Positions 1-8,727 are shown, counted from the first letter of the stretch. The stretch is 64,000 nt of DNA from Polaromonas sp. YR568 (GCA_945878995.1 CAMCUN010000003.1:1-64000), one strand, 5' to 3'. The notes: generated by a model not told the origin, from the sequence alone. Translations and numbers: made by a program.

Positions 1-311
1 AGCCTGCGGCCTTCTCCATAGACCGTTCGTTCCAACTGCTGTTCATGGTCATCATCGGCGGCATGGGGTCCATCATGGGCAGCTTTTTTGGGGCGGCCTT
101 CATTGTGATCTTGCCCATTTTCTTGAACCAGTTTTTGCCTGCGGTGGGCGGCCTGTTCGGGGTCAGCATCTCCACCGCGGCCGTGGCCCACACTGAATTC
201 ATGATCTTTGGTGCCTTGATTGTGTGGTTCCTGATTGTCGAGCCGCATGGCTTGGCCAAGCTGTGGTCAGTGGCCAAGCAAAAGCTGCGCCTGTGGCCCT
301 TTCCGCATTGA
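1..311 (+). CDS. livM: Branched-chain amino acid ABC transporter permease, LivM-type (3' end only)
   Basis: This is the C-terminal part (about 102 codons, reading frame from base 3) of an inner-membrane permease. The sequence shows the conserved LivM C-terminal region: a polar segment ending FSIDRSFQLLFMVIIGGMG, followed by hydrophobic stretches and a short basic cytoplasmic tail. The gene begins upstream of the window. It is followed 54 bp later by a matching periplasmic receptor and then by a LivF ATPase, which supports assignment to a HAAT-family uptake system. The transported substrate need not be an amino acid, because these systems also carry small carboxylates and aromatic acids. Confidence 0.85.
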   Translation, partial: PAAFSIDRSFQLLFMVIIGGMGSIMGSFFGAAFIVILPIFLNQFLPAVGGLFGVSISTAAVAHTEFMIFGALIVWFLIVEPHGLAKLWSVAKQKLRLWPFPH

Positions 312-365
312 TTTTTTAACGTGTTTTTTTCGAGTGCTTCCACCTTTTTAAACAGGAGACAAACC

Positions 366-1703
366 ATGAAACTTCGACAACTCGTTTTGGCCACCACGGT
401 GGCGGCTGCCAGTCTTGCCAGTGCGCTGGTCAGTACTGTGGCCACAGCCCAAACCAAAGAGCAGTTTTTCCCCGTGCTGGTGTACCGCACCGGCGCTTAC
501 GCCCCCAATGGCGTGCCCTTTGCCAACGGCTATGTCGACTACCTCAAGTTGGTGAATGCGCGCGGCGGCATCAACGGCGTCAAAGTCAGCTTTGAAGAAT
601 GCGAAACAGGCTATGCCACCGACCGTGGCGTGGAATGCTACGAGCGTCTGAAAGGCAAAAACGGCGGCGCTACTGTATTTCAGCCGCTGTCCACGGGCAT
701 CACCTTTGCTTTGACTGAAAAAGCCCCCGGCGACAAGATCCCCCTGGTCACGGCTGGCTATGGCCGCAGCGAATCGGCTGACGGCGGCGTGTTCAAGTGG
801 AACTTTCCCTTGGCAGGCACTTACTGGGTGGCCGGTGACGTCATCATCCAGGACATTGCCAAAAAAGCTGGTGGGGCTGACAAGCTCAAAGGCCAACACA
901 TTGCCTTGGTCTACCACGACAGCCCTTTTGGCAAAGAAGCCATCCCCATTTTGCAAGAACGTGCGGCCATGCACGGCTTCAAGCTGAGCTTGTTGCCTGT
1001 GACGCACCCGGGTGTGGAGCAAAAGTCCACTTGGCTGCAAATTCGCCGTGACCGTCCTGACTACGTTGTCAACTGGGGCTGGGGGGTGATGAACTCCACC
1101 TTGCTCAAAGAAGCGCAAGCCACCGGTTACCCCCGCGAAAAAATCTACGGGGTGTGGTGGGCCGGTGCCGAGCCTGACGTCAAAGACGTGGGCATGGGTG
1201 CCAAAGGTTACAACGCCATCACCATGCAGCACGGTGCTGAAAAAGGCTCTGCGGTGGTCAAAGAGGTGTTGGAGAAATTGCATGCCAAAAACCTAGGCAC
1301 TGGCCCCAAAGACGAAGTGGGTGAAGTGCTGTACATGCGCGGTTTGTTCAGCGCCATGTTTGCGATCGAAGGCGTGCGCCAAGCGCAAGAGCGGTACGGC
1401 AAGGGGAAAGTCATGACCGGTGAGCAAGCCCGCTGGGGTTATGAAAACCTGAACCTGACCCAAGCCAAACTCGATGCATTGGGTTTCAAAGGTGTGTTGC
1501 GTCCGGTGTCCACCTCTTGCGCCGACCACATGGGCGCCAACTGGGCGCGCATCCACACATGGAATGGCAGCAAGTGGGAATTCTCCAGCGACTGGTACCA
1601 GGCCGATGAGCAAATCATCAAGCCCATGGTGAGGGCTGCTGCCGACAAGTACGCCGCCGAAAAGAAGATCGCCCGCCGCACCCCTGCGGATTGCCAGTCT
1701 TGA
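366..1703 (+). CDS. ABC transporter substrate-binding protein (Peripla_BP_6 / LivK-like)
   Basis: A 445-residue periplasmic receptor for the neighbouring HAAT-type transporter. The chosen ATG is preceded by AGGAG at about 353-357 and opens a classical Sec signal peptide: MKLRQ, a hydrophobic Ala-rich core, and a likely cut after ATAQ near residue 29. The body has the Leu/Ile/Val-binding-protein fold, with an early segment on a ligand entry pattern (NARGGINGVKV) and a late tryptophan-rich end (WEFSSDWYQADEQI). At 445 residues it is longer than typical LivK (about 370-390), as in the subgroup linked to aromatic or short-chain acid uptake. The ligand cannot be told from sequence. Confidence 0.9.
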   Translation: MKLRQLVLATTVAAASLASALVSTVATAQTKEQFFPVLVYRTGAYAPNGVPFANGYVDYLKLVNARGGINGVKVSFEECETGYATDRGVECYERLKGKNGGATVFQPLSTGITFALTEKAPGDKIPLVTAGYGRSESADGGVFKWNFPLAGTYWVAGDVIIQDIAKKAGGADKLKGQHIALVYHDSPFGKEAIPILQERAAMHGFKLSLLPVTHPGVEQKSTWLQIRRDRPDYVVNWGWGVMNSTLLKEAQATGYPREKIYGVWWAGAEPDVKDVGMGAKGYNAITMQHGAEKGSAVVKEVLEKLHAKNLGTGPKDEVGEVLYMRGLFSAMFAIEGVRQAQERYGKGKVMTGEQARWGYENLNLTQAKLDALGFKGVLRPVSTSCADHMGANWARIHTWNGSKWEFSSDWYQADEQIIKPMVRAAADKYAAEKKIARRTPADCQS

Positions 1704-1849
1704 TTTGAGACCCTCTGCCTTCGCCATGGCCCATGGCGAAGGTGGAGGCAACAGCTGTGCACGTGTGTCGTGCGCAGCTGCCACATGAAACCTTTGCGTG
1801 CAGCGGTTTCATTTGGCTTGAACCCCCAGCATTTGAAAAGGCAAGGTCC

Positions 1850-2659
1850 ATGAGCGACAAAAAAATTGTGCTGAACGTCAATGGCATCGAGGTCATTTAC
1901 AACCATGTGATCTTGGTTCTCAAGGGCGTGTCGCTGCAGGTGCCTGAAGGCGGTATCGTGGCCATCTTGGGCGGCAATGGTGCGGGCAAAACCACCACCT
2001 TGCGGGCAGTTTCCAACCTGCTCAAGGGCGAGCGCGGCGAGGTGACCAAGGGCAACATTGAGCTGCGCGGCGAGCGCATAGAGAACCTCTCGCCCGCCGA
2101 CCTGGTGCAGCGCGGTGTGGTCCAGGTGATGGAGGGGCGGCACTGCTTTGCCCACCTGAGCATCGAAGACAACCTGATGACCGGCAGCTACACCCGCAAA
2201 AACAAAGGCGAGGTGGCCGCCAACCTGGAGAAGGTCTACACCTACTTTCCGCGACTGAAAACCCGCCGCACCTCCCAGGCGGCATACACCTCGGGCGGCG
2301 AGCAGCAAATGTGTGCCATTGGCCGCGCCCTGATGGCCAACCCCAGCATGGTGCTGCTCGACGAGCCCTCCATGGGCCTGGCGCCGCAGATCGTGCAAGA
2401 GGTGTTTGAGATCGTCAAGGACCTCAACCAAAAAGAAAAAGTCACCTTTTTGTTGGCCGAGCAAAACACCAACATGGCCCTCAAATACGCCAACTATGGC
2501 TACATCATGGAAAGTGGGCGCGTGGTGATGGATGGTGCCGCCAGCGACCTTGCCAACAACGAAGACGTCAAAGAGTTTTACTTGGGCATGGGCGGCAGCG
2601 AGCGCAAGAGTTTCAAAGACGTCAAAAGCTACAAACGTCGCAAACGCTGGCTGGCTTAA
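1850..2659 (+). CDS. livF: ABC transporter ATP-binding protein, LivF-type
   Basis: A 269-residue cytoplasmic ATPase. Walker A GGNGAGKT lies at residues 41-48, the signature TSGGEQQ at 147-153 (Thr replaces the usual Leu), and Walker B MVLLDEP at 167-173, with the LAEQN switch motif after it. The start at 1850 is the first ATG that gives a normal LivF N-terminus; an open frame extends upstream to 1733 but has no family similarity. The C-terminus carries an unusual basic tail (SERKSFKDVKSYKRRKRWLA) beyond the usual GLG end. It lies between the receptor and a PaaK-like ligase, probably in one operon. Confidence 0.9.
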   Translation: MSDKKIVLNVNGIEVIYNHVILVLKGVSLQVPEGGIVAILGGNGAGKTTTLRAVSNLLKGERGEVTKGNIELRGERIENLSPADLVQRGVVQVMEGRHCFAHLSIEDNLMTGSYTRKNKGEVAANLEKVYTYFPRLKTRRTSQAAYTSGGEQQMCAIGRALMANPSMVLLDEPSMGLAPQIVQEVFEIVKDLNQKEKVTFLLAEQNTNMALKYANYGYIMESGRVVMDGAASDLANNEDVKEFYLGMGGSERKSFKDVKSYKRRKRWLA

Positions 2660-2670
2660 AAGCAAAAATC

Positions 2671-3918
2671 ATGTCCACCCATTACGACACCCTGGAAACC
2701 CGCCCCGCCGAGCATCGTGAAGCCGCGCTCATGGCGGCACTCCCTGCGCAAATTCGCCAGGCCCAACAGCACAGCCCAGCCATGGCCAGCCGGCTGGAAG
2801 GCGTGGAGGCCGAGCGCATCACGTCCCGCCAGGCGCTGGCGGGCGTGCCCGTGACGCGCAAGCACGAGCTGCTGGCCTTGCAACAAGCGGGCCGCCCGCA
2901 AGACACCTTTGGCGGCTTTGCAGCCGTGGTGCGTGGCCCGAACATGCCGCGCATTTTTGCCTCGCCCGGCCCAATTTACGAGCCCGACGTGGCAGCCCGC
3001 GACTACTGGCGCGCAGGCCGCGCCCTGTTTGCGGCCGGCTTTCGCCAGGGCGATTTGATGCACAACGCGTTCAGCTACCACATGACGCCAGGCGCGTTCA
3101 TGATGGAGTCGGGCGCCCACGCCATGGGTTGCACCGTGTTCCCCGCGGGCACCGGCCAGACTGAGCAGCAACTCGCCGCCATCGTGGACCTACAGCCTCA
3201 AGGCTACTGCGGCACGCCCAGCTTTTTGCGCATCTTGCTGGAAAAAGCCAAAGAAAACGCCATTGACGTCTCATCGCTCAAAAAAGGCCTGGTCAGCGGC
3301 GAAGCCTGCCCGCCCAGCCTGCGCGACTTGTTCATTGCCCAGGGCGTGGACGTTTACCAGTGCTATGCCACGGCCGACTTGGGGCTGATTGCCTATGAGA
3401 CCGCCTCCCGCGAGGGCCTGGTGCTGGACGAGGGCGTGATTGTCGAGATCGTGCGCCCAGGCACGGGCGACGTGTTGCCCGACGGCGAGGTGGGCGAGCT
3501 GGTGGTGACCACGCTCAACCCGCATTACCCACTGATCCGCTTTGGCACTGGCGACCTCTCGGCCGTGCTGCCCGGGACCTGCCCCACCGGTCGAACAAAC
3601 AGCCGCATCAAGGGCTGGATGGGCCGCGCCGACCAGACCACCAAGGTCAAAGGCATGTTTGTGCACCCGGCCCAGGTGGCCGAGGTGGCCAAGCGTTTTC
3701 CCGAGGTGCTGCGCGCGCGTCTGGTGGTCAGTGGCGAGATGGCCAAAGACCACATGACGCTCAAGGTCGAAGTCGCCCACCTGCCGCCTGGCTTGGCCGA
3801 GCGCTTGGCCGAGTCGGTGCGCGAGGTCACCAAGCTGCGCAGCGAGATTGAGGCGGTGGCGCCCGGCAGCTTGCCCAATGACGGCCGGGTGATTGAGGAC
3901 GCACGCAGTTACAAATAA
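2671..3918 (+). CDS. Phenylacetate-CoA ligase family protein (PaaK-like AMP-binding), altered motifs
   Basis: A 415-residue member of the AMP-forming acyl/aryl-CoA ligase superfamily, closest to PaaK in layout. An N-terminal region is followed by a YCGTPSFLRIL segment, then the RFGTGDLS and CPTGR..GRADQTTKVKG hinge region, and a C-terminal ACT-like lobe. The Ser/Thr/Gly-rich AMP-binding loop (SSGTTG in PaaK) reads ASPGPIYEP at 97-105. The C-terminal segment that normally carries the catalytic lysine reads LPNDGRVIEDAR, with no lysine in the expected place. It begins 11 bp after livF, so it probably acts on the imported acid, but whether it is an active ligase is uncertain. Confidence 0.75.
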   Translation: MSTHYDTLETRPAEHREAALMAALPAQIRQAQQHSPAMASRLEGVEAERITSRQALAGVPVTRKHELLALQQAGRPQDTFGGFAAVVRGPNMPRIFASPGPIYEPDVAARDYWRAGRALFAAGFRQGDLMHNAFSYHMTPGAFMMESGAHAMGCTVFPAGTGQTEQQLAAIVDLQPQGYCGTPSFLRILLEKAKENAIDVSSLKKGLVSGEACPPSLRDLFIAQGVDVYQCYATADLGLIAYETASREGLVLDEGVIVEIVRPGTGDVLPDGEVGELVVTTLNPHYPLIRFGTGDLSAVLPGTCPTGRTNSRIKGWMGRADQTTKVKGMFVHPAQVAEVAKRFPEVLRARLVVSGEMAKDHMTLKVEVAHLPPGLAERLAESVREVTKLRSEIEAVAPGSLPNDGRVIEDARSYK

Positions 3919-3985
3919 ATCAGCGCCCAACCATGCGCCGCAAGGTATTGCCCTTGTTTGGCGTCGTTCTTAGGTCATTACCCCC

Positions 3986-4013
3986 TTGGCAAGCAGGACA
4001 GCATTCCTACAAT
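3986..4013 (+). promoter_or_regulatory. Sigma-70-like promoter for the first Bug receptor
   Basis: TTGGCA at 3986-3991 and TACAAT at 4008-4013 are separated by 16 bp. They lie 37 bp upstream of the ATG at 4050, which has GGAG at 4040-4043. Both hexamers match consensus at five or more of six positions when the slightly short spacer is allowed for. This suggests the receptor is transcribed separately from the ABC locus. Confidence 0.5.
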
Positions 4014-4049
4014 CAACCCATTAAATTTGTTTACTGCACGGAGCACCGC

Positions 4050-5036
4050 ATGAAAAAACTCGTTGTCCTCGCCCTGGCGGCCACAGCCGCCCTGGCCCAC
4101 GCCCAAGGCTTTCCAGGCAGCAAGCCAGTCACTTTTGTGGTTCCTTTTGCCGCAGGCGGCCCCACCGACCGGGTCGCACGCGACTTGGGTGAAGCCATGC
4201 GCAAGGCCATGGGTGGCCAAGCCAACTTTGTGGTGGAAAACGTCAACGGCGCCGGCGGCACCATTGGTGTGGCACGCGTGGCCAAGGCCTCGCCCGACGG
4301 CCACACCTTGCTGGTGCACCACATCGGCATGGCGGCCGCGCCTGCGCTCTACCGCAAGCTGTCCTATAAAGTGCAGGACGATTTTGAATTTTTGGGCATG
4401 ATCAACGAAGTGCCCATGACATTGATTGGCAAGCCCCAGCTGCCTGCCAACACCTACCGCGACTTTGAAAACTACATCCGCGCCAATGCTGGCAAGCTCA
4501 ACATTGCCCATGCGGGCCTGGGTTCAGCCTCGCACCTGTGCGGCCTGCTATGGCAATCGCGCCTGGGTGCCGCCGACGCCATGGTCACCATTCCCTTCGG
4601 CGGCACGGCCCCGGCCATGAACGCCTTGGTGGGCGGCCAGGTCGACGTGATGTGCGACCAAACCACCAACACCACCGGCCAAATTGAGGCTGGCCGCGTC
4701 AAGGCCTTTGCCGTGACCACCGCCAAGCCCCTGTCCAACCACAAGCTGCTCAAGGACTACCCCACCCTGCAGGAAATGGGCATGAGGGGCTTTGACCTGA
4801 CCATCTGGCACGGCATGTACGCGCCCAAGGGCACGCCCGCCCCCGTGCTGGCCCAGCTCAACGAAGCGCTCAAGAAAGCCTTGAAAGACCCCGAGTTCAT
4901 CAAAAAGCAAGAAGGCCTGGGCGCCATCGTGGTCACCGACAAGCGCGTGGAGCCCGCCAACCACAAAGCCTTTGTGGCCGCCGAAACCGCCAAGCTCAAG
5001 CCTGTGATCGAAGCGGCTGGCAAGTTTGCCGACTGA
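4050..5036 (+). CDS. Tripartite tricarboxylate transporter receptor (Bug/TctC family)
   Basis: A 328-residue periplasmic solute receptor. The start at 4050 has a GGAG ribosome site and gives a clean signal peptide (MKKLVVLALAATAALAHAQ); the longer frame from 3933 has no signal peptide. Family hallmarks are the PVTFVVPFAAGGPTD segment right after the signal peptide and the VENVNGAGGTIG motif that follows. No tctA or tctB membrane genes are adjacent, so it is an orphan receptor, as is common for the expanded Bug family in Burkholderiales. It is followed by a strong terminator. Confidence 0.9.
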   Translation: MKKLVVLALAATAALAHAQGFPGSKPVTFVVPFAAGGPTDRVARDLGEAMRKAMGGQANFVVENVNGAGGTIGVARVAKASPDGHTLLVHHIGMAAAPALYRKLSYKVQDDFEFLGMINEVPMTLIGKPQLPANTYRDFENYIRANAGKLNIAHAGLGSASHLCGLLWQSRLGAADAMVTIPFGGTAPAMNALVGGQVDVMCDQTTNTTGQIEAGRVKAFAVTTAKPLSNHKLLKDYPTLQEMGMRGFDLTIWHGMYAPKGTPAPVLAQLNEALKKALKDPEFIKKQEGLGAIVVTDKRVEPANHKAFVAAETAKLKPVIEAAGKFAD

Positions 5037-5073
5037 ATCCAGCACGCTCCCCGGCCCCGGCCGGGCAGCACCC

Positions 5074-5102
5074 ACCGCCTGCCCCTGCAGGCGGTTTTTT
5101 TT
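5074..5102 (+). terminator. Rho-independent terminator after the Bug receptor gene
   Basis: The stem CCGCCTG (5075-5081) pairs with CAGGCGG (5088-5094) around a six-base loop and is followed by eight T residues (5095-5102). It starts 38 bp after the stop codon at 5036 and separates the two receptor genes. Confidence 0.85.
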
Positions 5103-5213
5103 CGTCTTTGCGCCCCCATCGGCCAGGGGCTTGTGTCGGGTTAGTCCCGCCACACAATCACGCCACTTGGCCTTACAAACAAGCCATAGACACACCGTCC
5201 CGGAGACACTGAC

Positions 5214-6269
5214 ATGACGCATCCCAACCACGCCCCTAAAGACGTCCGTCAAGACGCCCCACAAGACACCACCGCCCACACCCGCCGCCAGCTGCTGCAA
5301 GCGGCCGGCCTGAGCCTGGCCAGTCTGGCTGCGCCTGCGGCCCTGGCCCAGGCCGGCTGGCCCAACAAAGCCGTGCGCCTGGTGGTGCCCTTTGCCCCAG
5401 GCGGGACCACCGACATCTTGGCCCGCGCCATCGCGCCTGAGCTGTCCAAGACCTTTGGCCAGCCTTTCGTGGTGGAAAACCGGGCGGGCGCGGGCGGCAA
5501 TTTGGGCGCCGACCAAGTCGCCAAGTCGGCGGGCGACGGCTACACCTTGCTCATGGGCACGGTGGGCACGCACGGCATCAACCGCGCGCTCTACGACAAA
5601 CTGCCCTACGACCCCATCAAAGACTTTGTGCCCATCACCCTGGTGGCGGCCGTGCCCAACGTGATGATTGTCAATGCCGACAAGGCCAGGGCCGCCGGCA
5701 TCAACAACGTTCAGGACTTCATCCGCTTGGCCAAGTCCCAGCCAGGCAAGCTCAACATGGCCTCCAGCGGCAACGGCACCTCCATCCACCTGGCCGGCGA
5801 GCTGTTCAAAAGCATGACAGGCACCTTCATGCTGCACTTTCCCTACCGCGGCTCCAGCCCCGCCTTGCTGGACATGCTGGCCGGCAACATGGACGTGATG
5901 TTCGACAACCTGCCCTCGTCCATGCCGCACATCCGCTCGGGCAAGCTCAAGGCCCTGGCCGTGACCAGCAACCAGCGCTCGAGTGCCCTGCCCGAGGTGC
6001 CCACCATCGAAGAAGCCGGCCAGCTCAAGGGCTACGAGGCCAGCAGCTGGTTTGGCCTGCTCGCGCCTGCGGGCACGCCGACCGACATCGTCAACCGAGT
6101 TCAAAAAGAAGTGGCTCGCGCACTCAACGATGCGGGCATCAAGGAAAAGCTGCAAGCCCAGGGTGCCATTCCCAGCGGCAACACGCCGCAGGAATTCACC
6201 CGGCTGATTGATGCCGAGCACACCAAGTGGGCACAGGTGGTCAAGGCCTCGGGCGCCAAGGTCGATTAA
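5214..6269 (+). CDS. Tripartite tricarboxylate transporter receptor (Bug/TctC family), second copy
   Basis: A 351-residue periplasmic receptor paralogous to the gene just upstream. Ribosome site CGGAG lies at about 5200. The N-terminus is long and polar, then shows a twin-arginine-like pattern ([10 protein letters not shown]) before the hydrophobic core and an AALAQA cleavage site, so export may be by Tat. The family motifs [11 protein letters not shown] and [12 protein letters not shown] follow. It shares the fold but is clearly diverged from its neighbour, so this is not a recent tandem duplication. No membrane components are adjacent. Its stop lies 22 bp from the convergent DUF1840 gene. 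Confidence 0.9.
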   Translation: MTHPNHAPKDVRQDAPQDTTAHTRRQLLQAAGLSLASLAAPAALAQAGWPNKAVRLVVPFAPGGTTDILARAIAPELSKTFGQPFVVENRAGAGGNLGADQVAKSAGDGYTLLMGTVGTHGINRALYDKLPYDPIKDFVPITLVAAVPNVMIVNADKARAAGINNVQDFIRLAKSQPGKLNMASSGNGTSIHLAGELFKSMTGTFMLHFPYRGSSPALLDMLAGNMDVMFDNLPSSMPHIRSGKLKALAVTSNQRSSALPEVPTIEEAGQLKGYEASSWFGLLAPAGTPTDIVNRVQKEVARALNDAGIKEKLQAQGAIPSGNTPQEFTRLIDAEHTKWAQVVKASGAKVD

Positions 6270-6291
6270 AGCCTCAGCTGAAAAGGGTCGG

Positions 6292-6636
6292 CTACACGCC
6301 CCAGACCACGGTGTCACCCTGCTGGTGGCAAAACACCAGCAATTGGACGAATGGGTGCACCCGCTGGCGCAGCTGCACCCCGTCACGCGGGCCGGGCTCC
6401 TCGCGGGGCCCCGGCTGGCGGCCATGGGCCAGCTCAAAAGCGGCTCGGGCCTCGGCCACCTCGCGCGCCTCTTGCTCCACCGCCTCCCGCAAGGCAGCCA
6501 AGGCCTGCGGCATCTGCTCGGGCAAGATGATGCCCTGGGGCCCCGGGTCCTTGCCAATGATCTCCAGCACGCGCCGGCCATGGGGCTCGAGCATCACCAG
6601 GTCTGCCCTGTTTTTGGACTTGAAACGGTACAGCAT
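6292..6636 (-). CDS. DUF1840 domain-containing protein
   Basis: A small 114-residue cytoplasmic protein matching the DUF1840 family as I recognise it. It begins MLYRFKSKNRADLVML, has a glycine/proline turn (GKDPGPQGII), and a Glu/Ala-rich helix near residues 48-70. No catalytic motif is visible and the function is unknown. The opposite strand also carries long open frames through this region, but they lack family features. It is divergent from the dioxygenase gene across 138 bp that should hold both promoters. Confidence 0.8.
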   Translation of the reverse strand: MLYRFKSKNRADLVMLEPHGRRVLEIIGKDPGPQGIILPEQMPQALAALREAVEQEAREVAEARAAFELAHGRQPGPREEPGPRDGVQLRQRVHPFVQLLVFCHQQGDTVVWGV

Positions 6637-6774
6637 CGAGGGCTCCTGGGCTGAGGGTGAAGAAAGAGGACCCGGCCATTATCAGCAGCGCCAAGCGCGC
6701 CGCCTGTCAGCGGTCATCGGCAAGCCAGCCGTGGGGCTTGGCCGACAATGGGCTCTTGTTGACCACCCACCGCC

Positions 6775-7515
6775 ATGCTGCACCTTGACCCGCATTCCTT
6801 ACCAGCCCAAGCCCTGATCGCCCAAGGCCTGGCCGTGCTGCCCGCCCAGAGCCTGGCCGCTCAGCTGCAACTGCCCGCCGATTGGCCGCTGGACTTTGGC
6901 CAGCTGCTGCCCGCCTGGGAGCGCTTGCCACCCGATGCCCACTTGCGCGACGGCGGGCGCTACCGCCGGCGCCGCCACAGCTGCTATGTGCACACGCTGA
7001 GCTCCGACGCCATGGCGCTGCAGCCGCACCGCGCCCACTGGCAACCCACGGACTACAACGCGCTGCACGGTGGCTTTGAGCGCTGGTTTGAGCCCATAGA
7101 GGCCGACATGGCGCAAGCCCCCGCTTGGCTGGCGCTCATGCAAAGCCTGGGGCGGCTGTTTGCAAAGGTGCGGCCCGCGCCCCAATGGTTCATTGAGGCC
7201 CATGCTTTTCGCATAGACACCGCAGGCGGCGTGGGCCGGCCCACGCCCGAGGGCGCGCACCGCGATGGCGTGGACTTTGTGGTCGTCATGCTGCTGGGCC
7301 GCCAAGGCGTCAAAGGCGGCGAATCCCGCGTGTTTGAGGCCGACGGTCCCCACGGCCTGCGCTTTGAGATGAACGAGCCGCTGACCACGGTGCTGCTGGA
7401 CGACGCCCGCGTGGTCCACGAGACCACCCCCATCCAGCCCCAAGGCAGCGACTTGGGCCACCGCGACACGCTGGTGCTCACCTACCGGGCTGCAGGCTTT
7501 CAGGCGCCCGCCTGA
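6775..7515 (+). CDS. 2-oxoglutarate/Fe(II) dioxygenase family protein
   Basis: A 246-residue protein of the 2OG-Fe dioxygenase family that includes amino-acid hydroxylases such as isoleucine dioxygenase. The metal-binding pattern is visible: H-x-D in GAHRDGVDFV near residue 162, a distal histidine in the DARVVHETTPI segment, and a following arginine (HRDTLVLTYR) suited to 2-oxoglutarate binding. The substrate is probably a free amino acid by family analogy, but nothing in the context fixes it. The N-terminal third (PLDFGQLLPAWERLPPDAHLRDGGRYRRRR) matches the usual family opening. Confidence 0.75.
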   Translation: MLHLDPHSLPAQALIAQGLAVLPAQSLAAQLQLPADWPLDFGQLLPAWERLPPDAHLRDGGRYRRRRHSCYVHTLSSDAMALQPHRAHWQPTDYNALHGGFERWFEPIEADMAQAPAWLALMQSLGRLFAKVRPAPQWFIEAHAFRIDTAGGVGRPTPEGAHRDGVDFVVVMLLGRQGVKGGESRVFEADGPHGLRFEMNEPLTTVLLDDARVVHETTPIQPQGSDLGHRDTLVLTYRAAGFQAPA

Positions 7516-7551
7516 AACGTGAAAACAGAGCGCAAAAATGGCGCTCACGGC

Positions 7552-7620
7552 TCAGCGCACCAGCTGATTGAGCTCCATGATGGGCAACAAAATCGCCAGC
7601 ACAATGACCATGACTGGGCT
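7552..7620 (-). pseudogene. Possible remnant of the 3' end of a type II secretion gspF gene
   Basis: On the minus strand, about 22 codons ending in a natural stop (TCA on the plus strand at 7552-7554) read PVMVIVLAILLPIMELNQLVR. This resembles the last transmembrane helix and conserved end of GspF/PilC-type inner-membrane proteins. No start codon or upstream part of such a gene is present, because the tautomerase start region replaces it. I read this as a residue of a lost secretion locus. The match rests on a short hydrophobic string, so chance similarity cannot be excluded. Confidence 0.4.
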
Positions 7621-7656
7621 TTTATGATGTACCACCTCATCACCAAAGAGCACCTC

Positions 7657-7848
7657 ATGCCCACTTACCACATTGAAATGTTTGAAGGCCGCACCCCCGA
7701 GCAGAAGAAAAAACTGGTCGAGGAAATCACCCGCGTCACCGTCGAGGTGCTGGGCGGCTCGCCGGAGTCGGTGGACATCATCATCACCGACATCCAGCGC
7801 GCCAACTGGGCCACGGGCGGCAAGCTGTGGTCTGAGCCGCGCGGCTGA
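7657..7848 (+). CDS. 4-oxalocrotonate tautomerase family protein
   Basis: A 63-residue protein of the tautomerase superfamily. The start at 7657 is required because the catalytic base is the amino-terminal proline, exposed by removing the initiator Met (MPTYHIEMFEGR). The frame is open upstream to 7519, but that would bury the proline. A conserved arginine occurs in FEGRTPEQ, and the rest matches the short 4-OT subunit, which forms hexamers. The stop precedes the amidotransferase start by 18 bp. The physiological substrate is unknown; such genes often serve catabolic pathways. Confidence 0.85.
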   Translation: MPTYHIEMFEGRTPEQKKKLVEEITRVTVEVLGGSPESVDIIITDIQRANWATGGKLWSEPRG

Positions 7849-7866
7849 TTGTCAAAGGCCCGCGTC

Positions 7867-8640
7867 GTGTGCCAACTCTTGGGCATGAACTGCAACACGC
7901 CCACCGACGTGCGCTTTAGCTTCACCGGCTTTGCCCAGCGGGGCGGGCGCACCGACGAGCACGCCGACGGCTGGGGCATTGCGTTTTTTGAGGGCGGCGA
8001 CAACAAGGGCTTGCGTCATTTTGTCGATCACCAGCCCGCCTTTGACTCGCCCGTGGCCGAGTTGATCAGGCGCTACCCGATCAAAAGCCGCCATGTGATT
8101 GCCCACATCCGCAAAGCCACGCAAGGCCGGGTGGCGTTGGAGAACTGCCACCCCTTTGTGCGCGAGCTCTGGGGCCGCTACTGGGTGTTTGCCCACAACG
8201 GCAACCTGGAAAACTTTCACCCGCGCTTGCACGCGGCCTTTGCCCCAGTGGGCAACACCGACAGCGAGCGCGCTTTTTGCTGGCTGATGCAGGAAATCGC
8301 CAAGTCCCACGCGGGCGTGCCCGACATCGCCGAGCTGACGCTGACGCTGCGCGAACTGGCGCCGCGCATCGCAGCCCACGGCACCTTCAACTTCATGCTG
8401 AGCAACGGCCAGGCCTTGTGGGCGCATGCGTCCACGCGCCTGCATTACGTTGAGCGCAAACACCCCTTTGCGCATGCTCAGCTGAGCGACCAAGACCTGT
8501 CCATTGACTTTGCCCAACACACCCAGCCGACCGACCGGGTGGCGGTGGTGGTGACGGCGCCGCTGACGCTCAATGAGATCTGGACGCCATTCAAGGCAGG
8601 CGAGCTCAAGATGTTTGTGGACGGGATGGCGGCGGGCTAA
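7867..8640 (+). CDS. Class II glutamine amidotransferase (YafJ-like)
   Basis: A 257-residue N-terminal-nucleophile hydrolase domain. I place the start at the GTG at 7867, because it puts the catalytic cysteine at residue 2 (MCQLLGMNCNTP). A TTG frame start at 7849 would add six residues and block the nucleophile. An AAAGG stretch at about 7854-7858 is a suitable ribosome site. Downstream motifs fit the family: HADGWGIAFF, a HIRKAT segment, then NCHPF and FAHNGNL. No synthase domain is attached, so it belongs to the stand-alone YafJ group whose acceptor is unknown. Confidence 0.88.
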   Translation: MCQLLGMNCNTPTDVRFSFTGFAQRGGRTDEHADGWGIAFFEGGDNKGLRHFVDHQPAFDSPVAELIRRYPIKSRHVIAHIRKATQGRVALENCHPFVRELWGRYWVFAHNGNLENFHPRLHAAFAPVGNTDSERAFCWLMQEIAKSHAGVPDIAELTLTLRELAPRIAAHGTFNFMLSNGQALWAHASTRLHYVERKHPFAHAQLSDQDLSIDFAQHTQPTDRVAVVVTAPLTLNEIWTPFKAGELKMFVDGMAAG

Positions 8641-8727
8641 AGCATCCGTCGGGGCAGCTTAGGCGGGTGACGTCTGCCCTTTAGTTGAGAGCGGACTCCA
8701 TTCGTGCCACGCCACCCGCCACCCGAA

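Noticed and set aside
1439-2665. A minus-strand open frame of 408 codons
   Set aside because: Antisense to the receptor and livF genes, with no family motif.
4548-6581. A minus-strand open frame of 677 codons
   Set aside because: It overlaps both Bug receptor genes on the other strand and merely reflects codon-position GC bias.
7849-8640. TTG start at 7849 for the amidotransferase
   Set aside because: It would bury the catalytic Cys; GTG 7867 is preferred.
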